Shown here: piece after piece, positions 8,345-16,964 of the stretch
Numbering within the stretch: the first letter of the stretch is position 1
Layout of the letters: every line of letters starts with the position of its first letter
DNA from: an uncultured Methanomassiliicoccus sp.
GTDB lineage: Archaea; Thermoplasmatota; Thermoplasmata; Methanomassiliicoccales; Methanomassiliicoccaceae
DNA length: 64,000 nucleotides
Assembly: GCA_905203995.1 (NCBI GenBank)
Contig: CAJKXZ010000001.1
Coordinates: 186,001 to 250,000 of the forward strand
Reading direction: 5' to 3'
Made by a program: the position numbers and the translations under genes
The notes under the pieces: generated by a model
What the model was told of the DNA's origin: nothing
The model's input: only the letters and a program-made list of their open reading frames with translations
Database searches by the model: none

Positions 8345-9370
8345 ATGCAAAACAGTAAAAGACTTATTAGATGCAAAGCACCACTTAGAATAAGTTTTGC
8401 TGGAGGTGGAACCGACGTATCTCCTTATTGTGATGAACGCGGAGGTGCTGTTTTAAATTCTACCATCGATCATTTTGCATATTGTACAATTTCTCCTAGG
8501 AGTGACAATCAAGCGACAATTCGTTCTCTAGATTACGAAACAATCCAAAAATGGAAAACTGGTGAGACCTTAACTTATGATGGAAATCTCGATCTTATCA
8601 AAGCTGTAGTCAATCATTTTAACATCACCGAGGGCTTTGATATGTTTCTTCATTGCAGTGCACCGCCAGGCTCGGGCCTAGGCTCTTCTTCGGCAGTGAT
8701 TGTCTCGATCATCGGTGCCGTTTCTGAATGGTTGAACGAATCTCTCAATCAATACGAAATTGCCAATCTCGCTTATGTGTTAGAAAGGAAAGAATTAAAA
8801 CTTTCTGGCGGCAAACAGGATCAATATGCTGCCGTCTTTGGCGGGTTTAATTTCATGGAGTTTAACAGCAGCCGGACACTGGTAACGCCTTTGAGAGTAA
8901 AAACTGACATTCTCAATGAACTTAATTATGTGATGTTACTGGCAAATACTGGTAAAACACGAGATTCTGGAAATATCATAAAATCGCAGACTGAAGGTTA
9001 TATCAACGGTAACTCCAAAACCGCGGAAGCTTTAGACAATGCTAAACGTCTTGCCGAGGAAATGAAAAACTCCTTACTCAAAGGTGAAATCCGACAGATG
9101 GGGGAGTTACTTAATGAGGCATGGATGTACAAAAAGAATTACACCAGTAACATCTCCAATGAATATATTGATAAGATTTACGACAGAGCTTTAGCTAGTG
9201 GAGCAGTAGGTGGCAAAATCTCGGGAGCTGGTGGTGGAGGTTTCATGTTTTTTATTTGTGATTATGATAAAAAACGTGATGTAGCTCGGGAATTGACAAC
9301 ACTTGGTGCTAATGTTGTTGAATATAACTTTGAAAAACATGGGCTTCAGACCTGGAGGTTTACACAATGA
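8345..9370 (+). CDS. hddA: GHMP kinase, D-glycero-D-manno-heptose 7-phosphate kinase-like
   Basis: 341 aa. GHMP kinase hallmarks: N-terminal APLRISFAGGGTDVSPYCDE, the ATP loop PPGSGLGSSSAV, and a C-terminal GAVGGKISGAGGGGFM. This set is typical of HddA-type sugar kinases, which phosphorylate heptose 7-phosphate at C1. The next gene, overlapping by 4 nt, encodes heptose isomerase and phosphatase domains, which supports this substrate. An ATG at 8333 is in frame but lies too close to the TATA box. A fucose kinase-type role is an alternative, made unlikely by the neighbour. Confidence 0.82.
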   Translation: MQNSKRLIRCKAPLRISFAGGGTDVSPYCDERGGAVLNSTIDHFAYCTISPRSDNQATIRSLDYETIQKWKTGETLTYDGNLDLIKAVVNHFNITEGFDMFLHCSAPPGSGLGSSSAVIVSIIGAVSEWLNESLNQYEIANLAYVLERKELKLSGGKQDQYAAVFGGFNFMEFNSSRTLVTPLRVKTDILNELNYVMLLANTGKTRDSGNIIKSQTEGYINGNSKTAEALDNAKRLAEEMKNSLLKGEIRQMGELLNEAWMYKKNYTSNISNEYIDKIYDRALASGAVGGKISGAGGGGFMFFICDYDKKRDVARELTTLGANVVEYNFEKHGLQTWRFTQ

Positions 9371-10398
9371 CTTATCTGATTGAAGATGAGTTGCGGGAGA
9401 GTTCATCAGTAATTTCTGCAATTAATCCACAACAGATTGAAGCTATTTCTGCGGCAATGATTGCTGCCATAAAAAAGGGCAACAAGGTAATCTTTTTCGG
9501 CAACGGCGGTAGTGCCTCAGATGCCGTTCACATTGCTGCTGAGTTTTCTGGCCGCTATTTAATGGAAAGACCCGCAATGGATGGAATCGCTCTTTCATCT
9601 CTTTCTTCGATTACAGGGATTGGCAATGATTATGGATATGACCGTGTTTTTGTCCGGCAGTTAGAGGCCTGTATGAAAGAGGGTGATGTTGCAGTAGGCA
9701 TCAGCACTAGCGGCAATTCCAAAAATGTTGTCTTAGCACTAGAATTTGCCAAAACTAAGGGAGTAACTGTTTCTTTCACAGGTTCTGGAGGGATAATCAA
9801 AGATCTTGTTGACTATCCTTTAGTTATTCCGTCTACGCATACGCCCCGTATACAGGAAGCCTATCTGTGTGCTGGCCATATCATCTGTGGCTTAGTTGAA
9901 AAAGGTGTGTTTGGCCAGAAGGCAGTATTTATCGATCGAGATAATACTATCGCGCCTGATGTTCCTTATTGTGCCGATCCACGGGATTTTAACTTATATC
10001 CTGGAGTAGGAGAAGCATTAAAAAAATTAAATGATGCTAGTTATATAACAGTTTTAGTTACTAACCAATCAGGAATTGGCCGGGGATATTTTACTGAATC
10101 TGTTTTAGCAGCAATTCATCACAAGATGAACACTGAACTTTCCAAAGATGGAGCTTTCTTTAACTCAATCCACTTCTGCCCCCATACTCCAGAAGACAAA
10201 TGTTCCTGTAGAAAACCTCAGACTGGTATGTATATGCAAGCGGTTCGTGAGCATAACATCAATCTCCGCGAGTCTTGGGTTATTGGCGATAGCGATGCTG
10301 ATATCGATGCCGGTAAAACTTTAGGCTGTAGAACAATTAGAATCAATTCCGAGATGACTTTCGTCAAAGCTGTTGAGCAGATCCTAAATAATCCCTAA
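9367..10398 (+). CDS. gmhA-gmhB: fused sedoheptulose-7-phosphate isomerase (GmhA) and heptose bisphosphate phosphatase (GmhB)
   Basis: 343 aa, two enzymes in one chain. Residues ~1-190 are a SIS domain of the GmhA type (FFGNGGSASDAVHIAAEFSGR, then GISTSGNSKNV). Residues ~195-340 are a HAD phosphatase of the GmhB/HisB-N type: nucleophile motif DRDNT, VTNQSGIGRG, the zinc loop CPHTPEDKCSCRKPQTG and the acidic motif GDSDADIDAG. With the upstream kinase this covers the route from sedoheptulose 7-phosphate to heptose 1-phosphate. No nucleotidyltransferase (HddC) is nearby. The ATGA overlap with the kinase indicates coupled translation. Confidence 0.88.
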   Translation: MTYLIEDELRESSSVISAINPQQIEAISAAMIAAIKKGNKVIFFGNGGSASDAVHIAAEFSGRYLMERPAMDGIALSSLSSITGIGNDYGYDRVFVRQLEACMKEGDVAVGISTSGNSKNVVLALEFAKTKGVTVSFTGSGGIIKDLVDYPLVIPSTHTPRIQEAYLCAGHIICGLVEKGVFGQKAVFIDRDNTIAPDVPYCADPRDFNLYPGVGEALKKLNDASYITVLVTNQSGIGRGYFTESVLAAIHHKMNTELSKDGAFFNSIHFCPHTPEDKCSCRKPQTGMYMQAVREHNINLRESWVIGDSDADIDAGKTLGCRTIRINSEMTFVKAVEQILNNP

Positions 10399-10448
10399 TA
10401 AATTGTAACTTACATATAGGTAAAGTATTATAAGAACAGAGGATGAAC

Positions 10449-10559
10449 ATGTCTAAAACACGAAGAAGTTCTGCAGAGAAGATGCAAGCTGCCGTTGCCC
10501 TCTTCATTGTCGCAATTATGGTGGGTTCCGTAGTCTTTGCTTTTGTTCTGATGCAGTGA
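10449..10559 (+). CDS. small single-pass membrane protein
   Basis: 36 aa, not similar to anything I recognise. A basic N-terminus (MSKTRRSS) is followed by one hydrophobic helix of ~22 residues and a two-residue tail. GAGGATGA (10439-10446) sits just before the ATG at 10449 and matches the archaeal ribosome binding site, which supports translation; an ATG at 10443 would lie inside that site. Probably an N-in membrane peptide. It follows the heptose operon by 50 nt. Confidence 0.5.
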   Translation: MSKTRRSSAEKMQAAVALFIVAIMVGSVVFAFVLMQ

Positions 10560-10884
10560 TCCTGAATTTTCCACTCATTGATGGATGATACTCATCACCG
10601 ATCAGCCTCTTCAAATTATGTGCAGCAAGGTAATCTTTGATGGCCAGCTTCCACTATCAGCGCATTTTAGATCGAACTTGAATTAGACAATCACGCGAGA
10701 TAAGGCATAAATTTAAAATTCAATGCCAATCATCATCACTCGTTCCATAGTAAATTAACACACTTCTTTGACTTGGACCTCAATCAATCTGGCCTACCTC
10801 TGATTGATCTCTATCACAATCTAGGTGTTAGTGAAAACTATGGTGGTGTTTCAAACACATTATATAAATTAAATTGTGATATGT
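10560..10884. other. intergenic region
   Basis: About 325 nt with no open frame of note on either strand. It carries the trxA TATA box at its right end; nothing else is recognised. Confidence 0.4.
10860..10868 (+). promoter_or_regulatory. TATA box of the trxA operon
   Basis: TTATATAAA, centred about 21 nt before the ATG at 10885, so the transcript is probably leaderless or nearly so. Confidence 0.6.
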
Positions 10885-11214
10885 ATGGCAATCATCTCAA
10901 TCGAAAGTGAAGAGCAATTTTCTAAGGAAGTTTTACAGGCATCACAGCCAGTTATGGTGGATTTTTGGGCTCCGTGGTGTGGTTTCTGTAAAAGACTTTC
11001 TCCAGTAATTGACAGGATTGAACAGCGATTTGGTGAAAAGATCAAAGTTGTCAAAGTTAATGTAGATGACAACAAAGAACTTACTCAAAAATACGACATT
11101 GATGCCATTCCTGCAGTATTCTTATTTCAAAACGGTGAAGTTAGTGATATTGTCATCAGCCCGCCGTCGGAAATGGCAATCATCGATTGGCTAACAAAAT
11201 ATGGCGCTCTCTAA
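10885..11214 (+). CDS. trxA: thioredoxin
   Basis: 109 aa, full thioredoxin length. The active site is WCGFCK; Phe replaces the usual Pro between the cysteines, a position that tunes redox potential. The cis-Pro motif (IDAIPAVF) and the C-terminal fold are intact. The ATG at 10885 is favoured over an upstream GTG at 10876 because the TATA box lies only ~20 nt before it. First gene of a trxA-SDR-trxB operon, so the reductase two genes on is its likely electron donor. Confidence 0.93.
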   Translation: MAIISIESEEQFSKEVLQASQPVMVDFWAPWCGFCKRLSPVIDRIEQRFGEKIKVVKVNVDDNKELTQKYDIDAIPAVFLFQNGEVSDIVISPPSEMAIIDWLTKYGAL

Positions 11215-11228
11215 AGGGAGACGATTTT

Positions 11229-11978
11229 ATGAGATTACAAGACAAAGTAGCAATCATCACTGGGGCTTCCCGCGGGATCGGTTATTCCGTTGCAGCCGCT
11301 TTTGTTCAAGAAGGTGCAAAAGTTGCTGTGTGTGGTAGTAGCTTAAAATCTGCTCAAAAAGCAACAGAACAATTATTGATAACCTACCCCGAGGCAGATA
11401 TTCTTCCCATCGGGGTTAACGTTTCAGTTACACAAGATATCAAAAACATGGTTGCTACAGTCATGGACAAATGGCATCGTGTCGATATTTTAGTCAATAA
11501 TGCAGGAGTCACTTCTGCCAAACAGATTTTTGAAATGACTGATGAAGATTTCGACTCAGTCATTAGAATCAATCTTGCAGGGGCCTTCAAGTGCATTCGT
11601 GAAGTGGCCCCGATCATGAGAGATCAAAACAGTGGTAGCATTATTAACACTAGTTCGATGGTGGGAACGTATGGCGGCAAAATGCAGACTGCATACTCCT
11701 CTTCCAAATTCGGAATCAATGGATTAACTAAATCCTGTGCTAAAGAGCTTGGACCCTATAACATACGTGTTAATGCCGTAGCGCCTGGTGTTGTTGGCAC
11801 TGATATGGTAGCGCAATCCGTCACTGAGCAAATGCTGTCCGTATTGGAAGCCGCTACTCCTTTAGGAAGAATGGCTGATCCCCATGAATTAGCCGGTGCT
11901 TATCTTTACCTGGCTTCCGACGAATCATCCTTTACCAGTGGAACCATCATCCATGTTGATGGCGGCATCGTAATGTGA
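11229..11978 (+). CDS. short-chain dehydrogenase/reductase, FabG-like
   Basis: 249 aa classical SDR. The cofactor loop is GASRGIG, followed by NNAG and the catalytic Tyr-x3-Lys (YSSSK) with the upstream Ser in NTSSMVG; the C-terminus has the common HVDGG. NAD(P)-dependent alcohol/ketone oxidoreductase. GGGAG at 11216-11220 precedes the ATG at 11229. FabG similarity is by style only: archaea lack a standard fatty-acid synthase, so the substrate is open. Its place between trxA and trxB is unusual and hints at a thiol-linked redox role. Confidence 0.85.
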   Translation: MRLQDKVAIITGASRGIGYSVAAAFVQEGAKVAVCGSSLKSAQKATEQLLITYPEADILPIGVNVSVTQDIKNMVATVMDKWHRVDILVNNAGVTSAKQIFEMTDEDFDSVIRINLAGAFKCIREVAPIMRDQNSGSIINTSSMVGTYGGKMQTAYSSSKFGINGLTKSCAKELGPYNIRVNAVAPGVVGTDMVAQSVTEQMLSVLEAATPLGRMADPHELAGAYLYLASDESSFTSGTIIHVDGGIVM

Positions 11979-11987
11979 GGTGTTGAA

Positions 11988-12908
11988 ATGAACAGCTCCT
12001 ACGATATTGCAGTCATCGGCGGCGGACCAGGGGGTTATACTGCTGCTTTATATTGTGCACGCAGTGGCTTCTCCGTTGTCGTGATTGAAAAGCTCTCACC
12101 TGGTGGTCAAATGGCCACTACTGGCTTAGTTGACAATTACCCTGGTTTTAATGAGGGCGTTGATGGCTTTGAATTGGGCGAATTAATGCAAAAGGGTGCA
12201 GAGCGTTTTGGCGCTGAAACACTCTTTGCAGAAGTAACTGCGGTAGACCTATCTGAAAATCCCAAACGGATAACGACCAACATGGGTGAAATTTCGGCAC
12301 GGGCCGTAATTATTGCTACTGGCGCTTTTCCTAAAGAATTAGGTCTTCTCGAAGAAACGCAGCTGAGGGGCCGAGGAGTTGCATATTGTGCAACTTGTGA
12401 TGGTATGATGTATAAAGAAAAAACCGTCATCGTCGTTGGGGGTGGTAATAGTGCGGCTACAGACGCCTTGTACTTATCAAAAATGTGCAAACAAGTATAT
12501 CTGGTCCACCGCCGAGATTCACTGCGTGCTTCTAAGTTATATCTTGACCTTTTACAAGACAGCGGTGTACAGTTTATCTGGAACAGCCAGGTTGTTGAAA
12601 TTCTGCACGACAAACGCGTTGTTGGCGTCAAACTCCATAACCTCATCACGGATGAGCACACAGAACTTTCCTGTGATGGTGTATTCGTGGCGATTGGTCG
12701 CGTTCCTGACACCAGTCTTTTCCAAGGGCAACTGGAGTTAGATCGGCAAGGTTATATCGTCGCTGATGAAACAACGAGAACTGCAGTTGCAGGTGTATTT
12801 GCTGTCGGAGATGTAAGAACTAAGCCGTTGCGTCAGATTGTCACCGCCGCTGCGGATGGAGCAGTAGCGTCACACTATGCTGAAGAATTTCTGTTAAAAA
12901 GTAAATAA
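11988..12908 (+). CDS. trxB: thioredoxin reductase
   Basis: 306 aa, usual TrxB size. FAD-binding GGGPGGYTAALYCARSG at the N-terminus, redox-active CATC at about residues 132-135 (followed by DG), NADPH-binding GGGNSAATDA, and the C-terminal FAD motif GVFAVGDV. HRRDSLRAS after the NADPH loop suggests NADPH use. It starts 9 nt after the SDR gene and is co-transcribed with trxA. Reduces thioredoxin through the CATC disulfide. Confidence 0.94.
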   Translation: MNSSYDIAVIGGGPGGYTAALYCARSGFSVVVIEKLSPGGQMATTGLVDNYPGFNEGVDGFELGELMQKGAERFGAETLFAEVTAVDLSENPKRITTNMGEISARAVIIATGAFPKELGLLEETQLRGRGVAYCATCDGMMYKEKTVIVVGGGNSAATDALYLSKMCKQVYLVHRRDSLRASKLYLDLLQDSGVQFIWNSQVVEILHDKRVVGVKLHNLITDEHTELSCDGVFVAIGRVPDTSLFQGQLELDRQGYIVADETTRTAVAGVFAVGDVRTKPLRQIVTAAADGAVASHYAEEFLLKSK

Positions 12909-13115
12909 CCTATGTTGTTGGGAGATATTGAGGATTGCTCTAGCCGAGACGATCTTAAAAATCAATACCCCTAATTACTATTTTTTTTGAATATGATTAT
13001 TTGTTAATCGCAATTGTATTTTAAAAGATGCTACAACCTATCACCTTTGAAAGCAGAGATATTCTGTACATCCAATGCTGCGGCATCTCAAAATCAAATC
13101 AGATGATCTTATTTT

Positions 13116-14186
13116 TCATCGACTATTATCTACATTTTGGATGTAAATCTTTTCAAGATCTGCTACAATCTTGTCCCAATCATATTTCTGAAGCTGGGTT
13201 GCGGTATTTTTAGTGAGATTAGTTCTTAAGTCCCTATTGTCCATGATCGCATTAAGTGCATCAGCCAGCAGTTGTGAATCTTTTGGAGGCACTAGTATTC
13301 CTGCGTTACCCACAACTTCCGGTAATCCTCCTACGCGCGATGCTACAACTGGTTTGCCATGTGCAATGGCTTCTGCCGCTGCTAACCCGAGAGATTCGAA
13401 TATGGAAGGCATTACAAAGGTGGAGCAGGTTGACATCAATTTTGTTTTGGTAGTCTCATCGACATATCCAGTAAATTCAACTCGGTCTGCAATGTCAAAC
13501 TTTTTCACCATGGCTTTCAAAGCATCCTCTTCAGGACCTGTGCCAGCAATAATGAGCTTATTATCAACAGTTTTCATCGCTTCAATTAGAGTCATTAGAC
13601 CTTTTGTTTTCACAAGTCGGCCCATATAGAGTATAAAATTCTCATCTTTTTCATCATTAGTAACAAAATCTACACCAGTAGGAACTACATCAAGAAGGTC
13701 TTCTTGAAAATCACGTGCAACTAAATCATTTTTTACAAATTCGCTAACACAGATTACTTGACGATTTTTAATCATTTGACAGAAAAAGAAATCATTTAGC
13801 GTACTCAGGTAGCGCATGGCCCCTTGCCCTTCACCATAGGTGTTATGGAAGGTAAAAACCCATTTTCCTTCATATGCTTTCATGGCTTTAGTATAGGAAG
13901 GTGCCCAACGATAGTGAAAATCTACAACATCTGGCTCTAATTCATTCAGTGCTTGTAAAACACCTGCTGTTGAAACATGTGGAGGATTGTAGTTAGTGTA
14001 GAATTTAGAAGGTAATCGTTTTACTAGATACCCATCTATCTCCTCTTCTAATTCAGTATCCTTTAATTGCGCAGTAAGTACAATCATTTCATGTTTTTTA
14101 GACAATCTGCGACATACTTCATGGATACGATGTTCTATTCCTCCTTTGTATGGGTAGTAGTAAGGATTAAGCTGAACGATTCGCAT
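13116..14186 (-). CDS. glycosyltransferase family 4
   Basis: 356 aa GT-B fold enzyme. The N-terminal domain begins MRIVQLNPYYYPYKGGIEHR, typical of GT4; the C-terminal domain has ILYMGRLVKTKG and the E-x7-E motif (ESLGLAAAE). It transfers a sugar from a nucleotide donor onto a lipid or glycan. The ATG at 14186 has GGTG upstream; a start at 14195 would add three residues. The start lies inside the 3' end of the upstream membrane protein gene, so the three genes here form a tight operon. Confidence 0.88.
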   Translation of the reverse strand: MRIVQLNPYYYPYKGGIEHRIHEVCRRLSKKHEMIVLTAQLKDTELEEEIDGYLVKRLPSKFYTNYNPPHVSTAGVLQALNELEPDVVDFHYRWAPSYTKAMKAYEGKWVFTFHNTYGEGQGAMRYLSTLNDFFFCQMIKNRQVICVSEFVKNDLVARDFQEDLLDVVPTGVDFVTNDEKDENFILYMGRLVKTKGLMTLIEAMKTVDNKLIIAGTGPEEDALKAMVKKFDIADRVEFTGYVDETTKTKLMSTCSTFVMPSIFESLGLAAAEAIAHGKPVVASRVGGLPEVVGNAGILVPPKDSQLLADALNAIMDNRDLRTNLTKNTATQLQKYDWDKIVADLEKIYIQNVDNSR

Positions 14187-14790
14187 TTTCCACACCTTTC
14201 TTTTTGAAATACGATGCTGCTAGACTAATAATCATTACGATAATGATCATTATGATAGTGACTGTTTGGGCAGTTCCATGTTCCATGTAGGCCAAGAAGG
14301 CGCCACTGAGTGCAAGAATCACTCCATATTTTATTAAACCTCCTGCTATAACATACGCGAGAGATTTTTTTACACTCCAATCAAAAAGATATACAAAAGC
14401 TCCCATAAAGGGAATGACTGGCGCAACCCTGTTTAAAAGGATCATCCGCTCATCTGATACAATCAGGAAATCTCGATATTTGTGGGCAACTTTGGCAATC
14501 CTTTCTGGTACTTTGATCTTCTTTACTACGGTATACAATGTAAATACGCCAGCTACTTCTGCCAGAACAATAGTAATTAGAATTGAAATCGCGAACAAAG
14601 GAATATTTGCATCGGGATAAGAAGTGAAGATAATTACCGTAAACAACTCTGGTAATGTAGGGAAAACGATCGCATCAATGTAGAATAATAAAAAGATGCA
14701 AATCAGCCCACCGACGACACCTAGGGGTCCAAACAATTCTGTGAAGAAGGTACCAATATCCAGATTATCGCCGCCCCGCATGTCGTTCAA
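14167..14790 (-). CDS. multi-pass membrane protein, DedA/VTT-like
   Basis: 207 aa with about five hydrophobic segments. The central LLNRVAPVIPFMGAFV resembles the R-x-x-P region of DedA/VTT-family proteins, many of which move lipids across membranes. It overlaps both flanking glycosyltransferase genes (26 nt upstream, 20 nt downstream), so it probably works with them, for example in presenting or flipping a glycolipid. Start ATG 14790; 14781 is also possible. The family call is tentative. Confidence 0.65.
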   Translation of the reverse strand: MNDMRGGDNLDIGTFFTELFGPLGVVGGLICIFLLFYIDAIVFPTLPELFTVIIFTSYPDANIPLFAISILITIVLAEVAGVFTLYTVVKKIKVPERIAKVAHKYRDFLIVSDERMILLNRVAPVIPFMGAFVYLFDWSVKKSLAYVIAGGLIKYGVILALSGAFLAYMEHGTAQTVTIIMIIIVMIISLAASYFKKKGVENANRSA

Positions 14791-15922
14791 GCTTAGCTGC
14801 TATCGCATACTCATAGGTGTTTAATAGCATCGTTGCACATTTTTCAGAAGAATAACTTTCTCCGGTTTTTCGTGCTTCATCTCTGATATCTTGTGTACAG
14901 TTTATTGCTTTAAAAATGGCTGCCGAACAAGAGCCAACGTCATCTTCAAAAAGATAGCCATTTTGGCCATCATGCACTAATTCGGCAGTAGCCCGATAGT
15001 TAATGCCAGCAACCGCTTTACCCGTAGCCATTGCTTCCAAAGTTGTTAGACCCTGTGTTTCAAATTTAGATGCAGTTATGAATAGATCACATGCCGCATA
15101 GTATGCTGGTAAATGCTCTTCAGGAACAAAGCCAGCAAAGATGGTATGGTCAGATATGCCTAATTTTCTTGAGTACTCCATATAATATTCTTTGGCAGGA
15201 CCATTGCCGGCGATCAGGAGAACTAAATCTTGCTCTTTTTGTAGGCAATCTGCAAAACTTTCCATTACTAATTCGAGATTTTTCTCCCTTGCTAGTCGGC
15301 CTAAGTGTAAAATCACTTTTTTGTTATCGAGGCCATATTTTGCACGTATTGTTCGGCCGTCAACCAGCGGTGAAAAACGATGGCAGTCTATGCCGGTGGG
15401 AACAACTTCGACATGTCTCATTTTTGGTGCTTTACTGTACAATTCTTTTTTGATGGCTTCTGTCGGTGCAATAACTGCATCGGCACGTTCCAGTAACTTA
15501 CTGAGATAAATCCAGGATAATCTTTGAGTTAGTCCTTCGGGAAAAGGCAGGTAATACTTTGCAGCATCAGTTACCATGGTATGAAAAGTCACCACAATAG
15601 CTTTGCCAGTTTTTCTTGCGGCAAGCATGCTTCTCAGCGCCATTATTGCTAAGGCATGGCAATGAATCACATCCACATCCAGTTGTTTCAGAATATCTGT
15701 TTTAACATCGGGATAAACGGGAAGATTGTAGCCAGGATATTTCCGGAACTCTTTTGATCGGTAGTACTGTACACCTTCTTCTTTCTCACCATTGGCTGGC
15801 TCTGGTGCAAAGATAATAACTTCGTGACCTTTTTTTTCTAATTGTTCTTTGGATGTCAATATCGAAGTTACTACTCCATCTTTTGTTGGCAGATATGTGT
15901 CTGTGAACATTGCAATTTTCAA
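14765..15922 (-). CDS. glycosyltransferase family 4, diacylglycerol-glucosyltransferase-like
   Basis: 385 aa. The N-terminus (MKIAMFTDTYLPTKDGVVTS) is typical of GT4 enzymes related to glycolipid synthases. The C-terminal Rossmann domain has LHLGRLAREKN and E-x7-E (ETQGLTTLE). Likely adds a hexose to a lipid acceptor on the cytoplasmic face. First gene of the GT4-membrane protein-GT4 operon, reading leftward. Confidence 0.87.
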   Translation of the reverse strand: MKIAMFTDTYLPTKDGVVTSILTSKEQLEKKGHEVIIFAPEPANGEKEEGVQYYRSKEFRKYPGYNLPVYPDVKTDILKQLDVDVIHCHALAIMALRSMLAARKTGKAIVVTFHTMVTDAAKYYLPFPEGLTQRLSWIYLSKLLERADAVIAPTEAIKKELYSKAPKMRHVEVVPTGIDCHRFSPLVDGRTIRAKYGLDNKKVILHLGRLAREKNLELVMESFADCLQKEQDLVLLIAGNGPAKEYYMEYSRKLGISDHTIFAGFVPEEHLPAYYAACDLFITASKFETQGLTTLEAMATGKAVAGINYRATAELVHDGQNGYLFEDDVGSCSAAIFKAINCTQDIRDEARKTGESYSSEKCATMLLNTYEYAIAAKLERHAGRR

Positions 15923-15982
15923 TGACCCATCCCCATCCTCTTGGGATATATTGAACTTGCTTGGCTAACTGTAGACTGCCAT

Positions 15983-16795
15983 TTAGAGTTTTGGACTATT
16001 CTTGAATGTTTCAGCGTCGAGATATGTCTGAAGAATGGGACTGATTGCCGGCACTCCTTGCCCAACTGCATAATGCAGACTGATCGCTTTATCTAGCGTC
16101 ATCTTAGCCTGTAAGTATGCTTTCCAGACCTTTGCTCCTTTGGCAAGGTTAGCTGTGATTAATGACGAAAGGATGCAACCCCCGCCATGTCCCCTTATTT
16201 CTACCCGCGGAACTTTGACTTTGAAAAATTTATTATCGTGATACAAAGTGTCAATACAAGGCCCGGCTAAATGGCCGCCTTTGATCAACACTGCTTCAGC
16301 ACCCATAGCATGTAATTTCCGACAAGCTTCTTCTACGTCTTGATCATTAGTAATTTCGATTCCACTCAGCTCTTCTGCTTCAGGAATATTGGGCGTCAGC
16401 AGTGAAGCGATAGGCACTACGTTTTTTGCAATGCTTGTTGATAGATCATTTGTTTTAAGCGAATCGCCAATTCCGGCAATAAGAACTGGATCTACTACAA
16501 TTGGAAATTGTTCATCTTTCAATCTAGAAGCCACACTTTCTGCAATTTCTGAAGAATAAAGCATACCTAGTTTGGCACCGCTTACGGTGGCATCTTCAAG
16601 AATGGCGTCAATTTGTGAGATTACTACTGATGCTGGAAGCGGAAAAATGGCAGCTACTCGTTGGCTGTTTTGAGAAGTTATGGCTGTTATTGCAACAGCA
16701 GGATGCACGCCTTGCGAGGACATGGCCTTAATGTCCGCTTCAATCCCTGCTCCTCCTAAAGAGTCTGATCCGGCAATCGTGAGTGTAACAAGCAT
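15983..16795 (-). CDS. thiD: hydroxymethylpyrimidine/phosphomethylpyrimidine kinase
   Basis: 270 aa ribokinase-fold enzyme of thiamine synthesis. N-terminal TIAGSDSLGGAGIEADIKAM is the ThiD signature, and VVDPVLIAGIGDSL, LTPNIPEAEEL and LIKGGH follow in order. The anion-hole motif is HGGGCILSS where ThiD usually has HGTGCTLS; the Cys is kept but two Thr are replaced (Gly, Ile). It lacks the ThiN domain often fused in archaea. No THI-box riboswitch is visible upstream. Confidence 0.9.
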   Translation of the reverse strand: MLVTLTIAGSDSLGGAGIEADIKAMSSQGVHPAVAITAITSQNSQRVAAIFPLPASVVISQIDAILEDATVSGAKLGMLYSSEIAESVASRLKDEQFPIVVDPVLIAGIGDSLKTNDLSTSIAKNVVPIASLLTPNIPEAEELSGIEITNDQDVEEACRKLHAMGAEAVLIKGGHLAGPCIDTLYHDNKFFKVKVPRVEIRGHGGGCILSSLITANLAKGAKVWKAYLQAKMTLDKAISLHYAVGQGVPAISPILQTYLDAETFKNSPKL

Positions 16796-16857
16796 TTCAG
16801 AACAGTAATGAGGAATCTAGTTAAACAATGTAATGGTGCAATTTCAAAACTAAGAGT

Positions 16858-16877
16858 GTCCCCCCTTATGGGGGGAC
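16858..16877. terminator. strong GC hairpin between methyltransferase and thiD genes
   Basis: GTCCCCCC-TTAT-GGGGGGAC, a perfect 8-bp stem with a 4-nt loop. It lies 63 nt upstream of the thiD start and ~90 nt past the methyltransferase stop (both minus strand). It could end the transporter operon or act in the thiD leader; no long T-run follows on the minus strand. Confidence 0.5.
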
Positions 16878-16964
16878 AGAGGAATTTAATAATTCACTAT
16901 GGGGGTTGTTGAATTCTTATTCAAATTTGTAGATATAATACTTTCGCCTAATTGTGTCAACCTA

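Noticed and set aside
16796..16964. THI-box (TPP) riboswitch upstream of thiD
   Set aside because: No CUGAGA or other conserved TPP aptamer core on the minus strand; only a simple GC hairpin is present.
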